From Suillus spraguei (lineage: Eukaryota > Basidiomycota > Agaricomycetes > Boletales > Suillaceae): DNA of 20,391 bases. Location of the stretch: contig JABCPU010000954.1 in the NCBI GenBank assembly GCA_016800925.1, positions 1-20,391 on the forward strand. The letters are read 5' to 3'. Position numbers and translations under genes: made by a program. The notes beneath the pieces were generated by a model. It had not been told where the DNA came from. It saw only the letters and a program-made list of their open reading frames with translations, and did not search any database. Shown in pieces: positions 10,088 through 17,300 of the stretch (its first letter is position 1; each line of letters starts with the position of its first letter).

Positions 10088-10110
10088 GGACGTCTGACGT
10101 CCGTATATCT
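10088..10110 (-). promoter_or_regulatory. Candidate promoter of the antisense gene: palindrome plus TATA-like box
   Basis: On the minus strand an AGATATAC box (10103-10110) lies about 70 bp upstream of the antisense ATG. Next to it is the near-perfect palindrome GGACGTCTGACGTCC (10088-10102), 7-bp arms around one base, containing TGACGTCC-type half sites and two CGG/CCG-like triplets. The site is between the ATG and the 3' LTR. Inferred from position and motifs only. Confidence 0.4.
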
Positions 10111-10207
10111 GTTGGATTACAGACTCAGCACTACAACCATCAAACTTCCCCATCGTCTCGCATTAATCTTGTCCGATCCGGATCGACGCTTCTTGTGCCT
10201 CAGGGGT

Positions 10208-10227
10208 TCGGCCCTAAGGGGGGATAC
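10208..10227 (+). other. Polypurine tract of element 2
   Basis: CCCTAAGGGGGGATAC directly precedes the 3' LTR start TGTCAT at 10228. The position and G-run fit the plus-strand primer site. Confidence 0.7.
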
Positions 10228-10996
10228 TGTCATATACCATACTTCTAATCTCAGATCCGATCATATCCGTCCAGATCCGATTGTTTCCATATCCGTCCGT
10301 TCCACAGATCCTGTCCGGACCACCCATCCGAATGTACTCGCTTCTCGCACCTTAACTCCCTGGTGAACATCTGCGTCTAACTCCTTTCGTCATTTCTCCT
10401 ACTACCGGTACTCCGGCTGTTTATATTTCCGTCCTGTGTTACTGATCCGTTTCCTGTGTTCATTTCCGATTCATGCTTACTGATCCGCTGTGCAATAACT
10501 AATAGACTTCTGTTACACTTCGTACATAGCCCTCGGTCCCGTACTTGCTGATTATCCGTCTTAGATACTTACTGTATATAAACCACTTGTAGATCTCCGT
10601 AGAACCTTAGTTCGAATATCATCTTAGATTCTACTCATTCTGCCTCCTCCGGACTTAAGCTACTCTCCGCTTTAAGTCACCTTCCGAGACTTAGGATTGA
10701 CTCCTATAGTCCATACCTCCGACTCTATCTTCGGATAGTCCATCTCCGTTAGTTTCTAGTTAGGAACTCGTTCCGAAACTAGCCTTAATCTCTTTCCTCT
10801 CCTTACGTTCCGAATTACCTTCGGACGTATTATATCCGACACCTTCGGACACCCGGATCCGTCACGCAACCCCTTCCGGGTCTTCGGACGAATAACTCCT
10901 CCCTGAAATAAAGGGCATTACTCGAGAAAGGGGCACAGTGTACGAACTGAGGCCAAAGCCCTTCGGATCTCTCTACCCTTGAGTACAGTCTTAACA
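10228..10996 (+). repeat. 3' LTR of element 2
   Basis: Matches 3073-3838 almost throughout, with the TATA box at 10575-10582. Five of the six length differences from the 5' copy are one extra base, mostly in short homopolymers (for example AAA against AA, GG against G). The LTR ends TTAACA at 10996, and the next base begins an integrase fragment on the other strand. Confidence 0.92.
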
Positions 10997-11277
10997 GGAT
11001 GCGTGTCCACCTTCATCTGCTGGCATAGAGCACAGCCATCAACATATCATCGGATAAAGGCGCCCATACCAGGCCACCAATATGCTTTCTTTACACTCTA
11101 TTCAGTGGTTGTGCACCCAGGGTGACCCAATCAGAGAGGGCGGATTTCATGGGGGGCGCGCAGATGCCATTGAGTGCATCAAGCGCACACTTGATAGTGG
11201 CATCATCGGGGGAGTCGTTCAGGCATTTGAAGTCTTCAGCGAGTTCAGTGTCAATGATTTGACAAAGAGCGAGTTGG
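10997..11277 (-). pseudogene. pol: Start of integrase (zinc-binding region) of element 3
   Basis: The minus strand encodes IIDTELAEDFKCLNDSPDD, LDALNGICAPPMKSALSDW and, in another frame, GHPG, KKAYWWPGMGAFIR and GCALCQQMKVDTHP. These align with the same stretch of element 4 (20300-19930). A deletion of about 40 codons removes the segment between SALSDW and GHPG, including one zinc-site histidine. The piece is cut at 10997 by the element 2 LTR. Non-functional. Confidence 0.8.
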
Positions 11278-12209
11278 TGTAACGAACATATTGGCGCTGG
11301 ACTTAAAACCCCATATTTTGACACTTATCTCACATCTACAGGAGTTACCACTTGTCCATGGCCATCTTACCCCTTTAGCAGTACTGGCGGCATCCCACGC
11401 TTACTGCACACCATACCGACTGCCGCACCATGTTCCACGTACCGATGTCCTTCCATGTCCTTGCCACGTCCACATAGCTCCATTTGGTGCGTCATTTGTT
11501 TTCTGTTCATTATCACTGATTCCACGGCAAGCCTTATTACATGTTGCCTCGTGCCGCAGCACCTGGCACTATGTTTACTTACGGTGGTTACTACACTCCA
11601 GCGCTACTGATCTTGCCTAGAGTATTCCGAGTACATACAATGTAGGATATAAGCACCGCGTACCCCGCACGATACAAGTACCTGATTTTACACCATTGCA
11701 TGTACTATAGGTCAGGATTATTGTCTAGCTCTGGATCTACCCAGTAGTGGACATAGTCTTTAAAGTTTCCTTATTGCTCATTAATCTATCATGCTCATTC
11801 TCTGTTACCGCTGGACTTTTGACAGTTAATTTGACTGAACTTCTCACGCACCGCTGCTTTACCGCTGAAAGTACCATGGCTTTCTTTACTGTTTCCTTGC
11901 ACTGCTGATATCATCGCTCGACATCGCTCGCTCAACGCAACTGTTACTGATCATATCTTGACCACAGTAGCACTGCTACACACGACACTAGTTCCGGCGG
12001 TATCATCGCTGACCACAGCAACTTACCACTGACCACAACACTTGTTTCACACATAAGTTAGACTCAAACTTGACCATACTAATAGGCATCCCCCTTTAGG
12101 GTCGAACACTCTTGTTCTTACAAGTGAAGCAGACTAGATGGAGCGCAAGACTCACATACTAGTTTAGGCAGTGGTTTATCTACAGCCCAGGCTAGGTTGT
12201 ATCTTTACA
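11278..12209 (+). repeat. LTR family B, copy B1 (solo LTR inside element 3 pol)
   Basis: The 932-bp unit begins TGTAACGAACATATTGG and ends ATCTTTACA (TGTAA/TTACA inversion). A TATAAG box at 11648-11653 suggests + orientation. Its first ~475 bp recur at 16317-16793. Removing it rejoins LLPD of RNase H to the IIDTEL segment of integrase in frame, matching the order in element 4, which supports these borders. Flanks (GTTGG left, TCGGG right) are not a duplication. No coding sequence is seen inside. An internal CCCCCTTTAGGG at about 12090-12101 resembles a minus strand polypurine tract, so an alternative 811-bp LTR ending at 12088 was considered. Confidence 0.65.
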
Positions 12210-14650
12210 TCGGGGAGGAGGACCATGTCTTCATTGTCAGAGTCAGCGCCGAGGTCATCAGGATGGCGTGAAAGCGCGTCGGGTGTGGCGAGTTTAGAGC
12301 CGGGGACATGATGGAACTCCAGGTCAAAGTCACATAGCATCAATTGCCAGCGCGCCTGTCGGCACATCAGTTTCTGAGCTGCTCAGAAGTAGAGCAGGTT
12401 CTTGTGGTCGGTGAATACGACCACAGGGTGTGGGTTTCCTTCCAGGAAGTGCCTCCAGGCTTGGAGTGCATGGATGACCGCGAGGAGTTCATGATCATAG
12501 ATCTGGTAGTTCCTCTCGGCCGGGTTGAGGCTCTGAGAGATATATCCACAGGGGTGATATGCCCCGTTGTCATCCGTCTGGAGCAGGACTGTGCCAGTCG
12601 CTGCCAGGGAGGCATCAGTTGCAAGCACGAATTGCTTGACCGGGTCAGGGTTCCGCAGAACTGGTTCGGAGAGGAAACACTTCTTGAGCACTTTGAAGGT
12701 GTCTTCATGGGTGTCGGTCCAGTTGAAGATGGTGTCTTTCTTCGTCAAGTCGATGAGTGGTCGCGCGATGTCAGAATAATGGGAGATGAAGTGTCGGTAG
12801 AAGTTGCAGAAGCCGAGGAATAATTGGACTTCTTTCACAGAAGTGGGGGATTTCCACTTGCTGATTCCCTTCAGCTTTGAGGGGTCCATCGCGACTTGTC
12901 CAGGGCAGATGATCATACCGAGGTATTCGACTTCTTGTGCATTGAAAGTGCACTTTTCGGGTTTCAGGAAGAGGGATTCTCTCCTGATCTTGTCGAGGAC
13001 TCTACAAGTCCATTCTTTCTGCTCCTCCTGGGTGTCGGAGAAGATCAGGATGTCGTCCATATAGACGATCATCCAACCTTCGTTGATTTCTTCTGCGAAG
13101 GTCTGGTTCATGTAGGCTTGGAAAGTGGCGGGCGAGTTGCACAATCCAAAGAACATGACCTTCGGCTCGAATAATCCAAAGGAGGTTGAGAATGCTGCTT
13201 TCCAGTGGTCCTCAGGGTGGATCAGGATATTGTTGTATCCTGACTGGATGTCCATCTTCATGAAGTATTTTGCGCCTCAAAGTTTGGCGATGAGAGGCGG
13301 AATGAGGGAAGTGGATAGGCATTCTTCACGGTCCATTCGTTGATGTACCGATTGTCTTGACAGGATCAGAGTGACCCATCCTTCTTTCCGACAAAGAAGA
13401 AACCAGAGGCCTGAGGGGACTTCGATGGTTGGATGAAATCTTTCTTCAGGTGTTCGTCAAGGAAGGCTTTGACGGCCTTGGTTTCCTTCAGGGAGAGGGG
13501 GTATGCCCTGGAGCTCTTCAGAATGAAACCAAGCTTCGTTTCAATCCAGTGGTCAACTCCAGGTCGAGATGGGGGGAGCTGGTTAAGCCTGTCTTTAGTG
13601 AAGATGTCGGCGAAGTCGTGGAGGTATGAGGGGATGAGTCCCTCGAATGTCTTCTTCATCTTTTCTTGGTTCGCTTCAACAGCAAATTCTTGAGCTTTGT
13701 TGCTTGTTTTGATGAGATCCTTGGAGGCTTCCAGGATCCAAATGTTTTGCAGAGGTTTGCTTATGCGATTCATTTCGTTCTTCGAGGTCCCATCTCGGGT
13801 GAGCGGGGTGTCGAGGTCAAGGTTCTCGATGATGTGCACAGAGGTTGCGTCGGAGGAGTACTCAATGAGCACTTCATCATTGGTCAGGGGGTAGGTGGCG
13901 ATGTCGTCCACCTTCTGGCACATCTGGGTGTTGCCAACCCAGACATCCTTGTATTTGTTGAAGTCAGGGAGGTCGTCTTCATCGTCTTCAATGGGTTTTA
14001 AACCCAGGGGTCCGTTCTTCTTCTTCTTCTTGCTCTTCTTCTTCTTCTTGTGCTTCTTGGCACTTATCTGTTTGAGAATGTGGTCGAGGGTCGAGTCCAA
14101 CGTTCTGAGGAGGGTGAATATCTCGCCATCTTCTTCTTCCTCAATTGAGGTCACACCTCAGAATACGTAGGCGGGCGTGCCATGAGACGCACACTTTCAA
14201 TTGAGTATGTGCTCAACGGTTCATGAACGCGCGGTCGTGCATAAGGCGATGGTGTCACGCGCCCAGTCGATGTTGAGGTTCATTGCAGAAAGCCAAGGCT
14301 TTCCAAGTAGGATGTTGTCGCATTTGGAAAGTTGGGTGACGTTGAACTTTCCATACATGACCCGTTTATCAAGGCAGATAAACAGGGTACAGTAGCAGGA
14401 GACCTTCCCGGCTTTCAAGTGACTTCCATCAACAGTGGTGATGTGGAAGGGGTGTCAGAGTCGATGTGTGTGGATCTTGTGGTTCCACATGAAGGAGGAG
14501 TTGATAAACGATCCTCTGGCGCCAGAGTCAATGATGGCGGTAGATGCAATGGTTTTCATGCTCTTTGCACTAAAAAGGGTGACAGGAACTCGAAACTCGT
14601 TCGATTTGCCAACACATTTAGTATACAGAGTGCACTTGGGAGTGACTGAT
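12210..14650 (-). pseudogene. pol: pol of element 3: protease, RT, RNase H (frameshifted)
   Basis: The protease motif DSGA lies at 14529-14518, followed by broken frames to 14221. The next frame (14154-13366) opens with an acidic/Lys-rich segment containing a poly-Lys tract, then the RT N-terminus (DIFTKDRLNQLPPSRPGVDH, GFFFVGKKDGSL) and a stop. After a gap with shifts (13366-13261), RT continues in 13261-12383 with MKMDIQSGYNNI, the catalytic YMDD at 13063-13052 and LGFCNFYRHFISHYSD. RNase H follows, with ATDASLAATG, YDHELLAV and TDHKNLLYF. A stop lies just after TDHKNLLYF. The last segment carries HHVPGSKLATPDALSRHPDD and ends at LLPD where LTR B is inserted. At least five frame breaks. Confidence 0.88.
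14015..14058. repeat. Interrupted TTC/GAA triplet repeat
   Basis: The + strand has runs of TTC with interruptions (CTC, GTG). On the minus strand this encodes the Lys-rich tract KKHKKKKKSKKKKK in element 3 pol, N-terminal to RT. Confidence 0.75.
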
Positions 14651-14665
14651 ATTGCTACAGTACTC

Positions 14666-15694
14666 CTATCTAAAAATCCTCTGCCTCGTTCTCTTTCGAA
14701 GACTCGGCCGGAGTCTTTTAGTCTTCTTTGGAGTCTTTGTGCCTTTAGGCATCTTGGTCTTCTTCAGGGCAAGCTTTCTGGCTTTGACCCTTTCAACTTC
14801 CATATCAGAAGTGTCTTCATCGGAATCTTCATCATCAGGGACTTCATCCCTTACCAAATTCTTTCCTTTCTTGTCATCATCTCTGTGTTGGACCTTTGGG
14901 TGGAAGGCGGCGTCACCGGTGCAGTGGCCGCGCTTCCCACATTTGAAGCAAAGGCCATCCTTCATGTATTTCTCATGCTCTTGGCGCATCATGTTGACGT
15001 CCATGGCATTGGGATTGCATTTAGCGTTGTTTGGCCTCTGGAACGAGGGCTTGTAGTGGGAGTGGTTCTTGGCAACTGCATTGCGCATGGCCATTCCGCG
15101 TTCATAGTTGGCATTCAACTTGACGGCGGCAGAGTAGTACTTGTCGATGGTGGTGGGGATGGTTTCCATCTGACAGATGGTGCAGTGGAGGGGTTCCTTG
15201 AGTCCAGCTTCAAAGAAGTGGATGAGGACCGAGCTTTCCTTGATGCTCGCACGCATCGTCAGAGTCTTGAACTCTGCGATGTAGTCCATAAGAGTGCCAG
15301 TATGTTTGACCTTGGCAATCTTCGCCATAGCATCAACCTTCTCATTGTGGGGGTTGAAGGCGCTCTTGAACTCCTTCACAAAGTCTTCCCATTTGCTGAA
15401 CTGGGGAGGGTTGGTCTTGTAGGCCTTGGCATAGGCATTGAGTGCCCAGGTACGAGTGGTGCCTTCTGTCATATAAGAGAGGGCAATGCAGACCCAGTGT
15501 TCGTTGGAGGGGTAGAGCGTTCTGTTCAACCCGAGGTAGGTCATCACAGTGTATAACCAACACATGGTGTTGGTTGGGTCACCGTCAAACTTAGAGGGCA
15601 TTCCTGCCTTAAGTTTGGGTCTGATCGCTTTAGCGACAGGAGTCGTTGTTGCTGCGGAGCCAGACATGATATTGTTCTGGGTTCGGGGGTGCAT
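14666..15694 (-). CDS. gag: gag of element 3
   Basis: The uninterrupted frame is 342 codons from ATG 15694; an alternative ATG is at 15667 (MSGSAATT). The Gag core begins at about residue 26 (RPKLKAGMPSKFDGDPTNTM), with ALSYMTEGTTRTWA, FKSAFNPHNEK and YIAEFKTLTMRASIKE typical of the retrotransposon Gag family. A zinc knuckle near residue 250 reads CFKCGKRGHCTGDAAFH: the expected fourth ligand (CX2CX4HX4C) is Ala, although a Cys lies one residue after the His. The C-terminus is acidic then strongly Lys/Arg-rich. The frame ends about 130 bp before the protease motif, and the region between is frameshifted, so the Gag C-terminus may be truncated. It is the least damaged structural gene in the window. 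Confidence 0.85.
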   Translation of the reverse strand: MHPRTQNNIMSGSAATTTPVAKAIRPKLKAGMPSKFDGDPTNTMCWLYTVMTYLGLNRTLYPSNEHWVCIALSYMTEGTTRTWALNAYAKAYKTNPPQFSKWEDFVKEFKSAFNPHNEKVDAMAKIAKVKHTGTLMDYIAEFKTLTMRASIKESSVLIHFFEAGLKEPLHCTICQMETIPTTIDKYYSAAVKLNANYERGMAMRNAVAKNHSHYKPSFQRPNNAKCNPNAMDVNMMRQEHEKYMKDGLCFKCGKRGHCTGDAAFHPKVQHRDDDKKGKNLVRDEVPDDEDSDEDTSDMEVERVKARKLALKKTKMPKGTKTPKKTKRLRPSLRKRTRQRIFR

Positions 15695-15863
15695 GGTCCT
15701 GAGCTGTCTTGCTCCAGTGGTGGGGGTAGGAAGGCATCGTTGGTGTGCACATTCCTCAAGGGGCTTAATTCAGCATCCTCTTGTCAGGGTTCAGGGTTCG
15801 GGGTCGAGTATCCTATCTCAGCTAGCTGGGCAGCATAGCGAGTAAAAGGTAACTTGAATATTT

Positions 15864-16316
15864 TGTTAGCGACCTAGCCAGGCGCTAAGGAACTTGAGTG
15901 GTGTCTGCAATGGGCACTCTATCAAGAGCGGCAGCCCATGCGTATTGGTCTCCTAGCGCGGAGTGCACTAGTTGCATTGGTCAGAGGTGGGCACTATGCG
16001 CTGTCTCACAACCTATGTCACAGAGATGAGGTTCTTGATGACAATCAAAGACGTAGAAGCGATGAGCTTCTACGAAGTTTGAATAGAGACGATAAGCTTA
16101 TGAAAGCTTATCGAAAGGAAGTTCAGGGTCGAAGATCAAGTAGATTCAAGTTAAAGAAGTACAAAGGCTATCTGCGCGTATTTATATGTAAGATTGAAGC
16201 GGAGCGCGAATATGTAAGTATCGCTGAATTAAGTATGAAGTCAGATAGCCAATAAGAGGACGCATGCTTGTAAATGAGTCAGAGGCGTATCAACCAATGA
16301 GAATGCGCATGTGCAC
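15864..16316 (-). repeat. 5' LTR of element 3 (family C), inferred
   Basis: On the minus strand this ends GCTAACA at 15864 and could begin TGTTACAGTGC at 16323 (TGTTA/TAACA) or TGCACATG at 16315. A TATAAATA box at 16186-16179 and two CCAAT sequences (16249-16253, about 16293-16297) fit a U3. Between TATA and gag are two perfect hairpins (16052-16074 and 16090-16113). The bases after it (AAATATTCAAGTTACC) resemble those after the element 2 5' LTR (GTATATTCGAACTC). The matching 3' LTR is not in the window, so borders are inferred. The leader (15695-15863) shows no ORF. Confidence 0.55.
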
Positions 16317-16793
16317 TGTAACAAACATATTGGCGCTGGGCTTAAAACCCCACCTTTTGACACTCGTCACACGTCTACAGGAGTTACCACTTGTCCATGG
16401 CTGTCTTACCCCTTTAGCAGTACCGGTGGCATCCCACGCTTACCGCACACCGTACTGACTGCTGCACCATGTTCCATGTACCGATGTCATTCCATGTCCT
16501 TGCCACATCCGCATAGCTCCATTTGGTGCGTCATTTGTTTTCTGTTCATTATCACTGATTCCACGGCAAGCCTTATTACATGTTGCCTCGTGCCGCAGCG
16601 CCTCGCGCTATGTTTACTTACGGTGGTTACTACACTCCAGTGCTACTGATCTCACTTAGAGTATTCCGAGTACATACGATGTAGGATATAAGCACTGTGT
16701 ACCCCGCACGATACAAGTACCTGATTTTACACCATTGCATGTACTATAGGTCAGGATTATTGTCTAGCTCTGGATCTACCCAGTAGTGGACAT
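16317..16793 (+). repeat. LTR family B, copy B2, truncated by element 4
   Basis: It starts TGTAACAAACATATTGG and follows B1 (11278 on) closely for about 475 bp, including TATAAG at 16687-16692, then stops at GTGGACAT where the element 4 LTR begins. In B1 the same point continues into AGTCTTTAAAG. The rest should lie beyond element 4, off the window. Confidence 0.8.
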
Positions 16794-17267
16794 TGTTACG
16801 AACTGGGGTGGCGTCACCAGCGACAGTGAAAAGACACAGGCGGTCTGCTGGGAGTTCTTACAATGTTCAAAAGAGAACAAGGTGAAAGTACAAGGAACGC
16901 GTCCCGAGTACGATCAAGGGTTCAGCCTCAAGGATAAGTCCAAGAGGTATCTGCGAGAATAGAGACTAAGACTAAGGAGTGCTTAGACTTAGAGACGATT
17001 CAAGACGACTTAGGTTGGAGACCTAAGCGAAGGAGATTCCAGGTAAAACCCAGTAAGATTAAAGTTGTGAATCGACTACAAGTACACTGTGCTTAAATAG
17101 GCCAATATGTGCGCACAGACCAAGAAAGGCGTGAGAACGTAAGTGCGTATCCAAAGGAGGAAGGCAACTATAGTACAGATGCGTTGAGCATATGAGTCAG
17201 AGTCATGTTACGTAATATACAAGGTAAATGAAGTAGAAAATGAATAGGGGCATGTACAATTGTAACA
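16794..17267 (-). repeat. LTR family A, copy A3 (3' LTR of element 4)
   Basis: The LTR is 474 bp. On the + strand it runs from TGTTACGAACT to TGTAACA. TATTTAAG on the minus strand is at 17099-17092. It is near-identical to A1 over long stretches. Target flank on the left is GACAT (16789-16793); its partner is outside the window. Confidence 0.88.
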
Positions 17268-17285
17268 TTACCCCCTTTTTACATG
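17268..17285 (-). other. Polypurine tract of element 4
   Basis: Minus strand TGTAAAAAGGGGGTAA abuts the LTR at 17267, as in the left copy. Confidence 0.7.
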
Positions 17286-17300
17286 TAAAGTCACCGAATT

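Larger units (their letters stand above)
3073..10996 (+). mobile_element. Full-length Ty3/gypsy chromovirus 'element 2'
   Basis: This 7.9-kb element has LTRs of 766 and 769 bp, gag, protease, RT, RNase H, integrase and chromodomain in the standard gypsy order, plus an antisense accessory gene before the 3' LTR. By eye the LTRs differ at roughly six substitutions and six small indels, so the insertion is fairly young. Gag and pol are each split by indels. Flanking pentamers (ACGCC left, GGATG right) do not match, and the flanks belong to different broken elements in opposite orientation. The whole element is unusually rich in TCCG/CGGA. MarY1-like basidiomycete chromoviruses are the likely relatives, but this is from memory. 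Confidence 0.92.
10997..16316 (-). mobile_element. Ty3/gypsy 'element 3', 3'-truncated, with LTR B inserted in pol
   Basis: Read on the minus strand, it has a 5' LTR-like region (15864-16316), leader, gag, protease, RT and RNase H, then the 932-bp LTR B, then the start of integrase, which stops where element 2 begins. The integrase core, 3' end and 3' LTR are lost from the window. The RNase H and integrase parts rejoin at the expected residue across LTR B. Its TCCG density is visibly low compared with element 2. Confidence 0.82.

Noticed and set aside
11278..12088. 811-bp alternative for LTR B, with CCCCCTTTAGGG as a minus strand polypurine tract
   Set aside because: It would leave about 120 bp unexplained inside pol, whereas ending at 12209 rejoins RNase H and integrase seamlessly. 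Kept as a stated uncertainty.
12344..13174. Several + strand ORFs of 80-160 codons
   Set aside because: Opposite strand of element 3 RT/RNase H; hydrophobic and valine-rich shadow translations only.
14435..15556. 373-codon + strand ORF
   Set aside because: It lies opposite the element 3 gag, which has clear Gag motifs on the minus strand. The + strand translation has no recognisable domain, so it is a shadow frame.
15780..15810. CAGGGTTCAGGGTTCGGGG as a telomere-like repeat
   Set aside because: Only two imperfect units are present, in a retrotransposon leader; not a TTAGGG array.
11278..16793. B1 and B2 as the two LTRs of element 3
   Set aside because: Integrase sequence of the same element continues to the left of B1, and the region 15864-16316 has its own TATA box and LTR-like ends.
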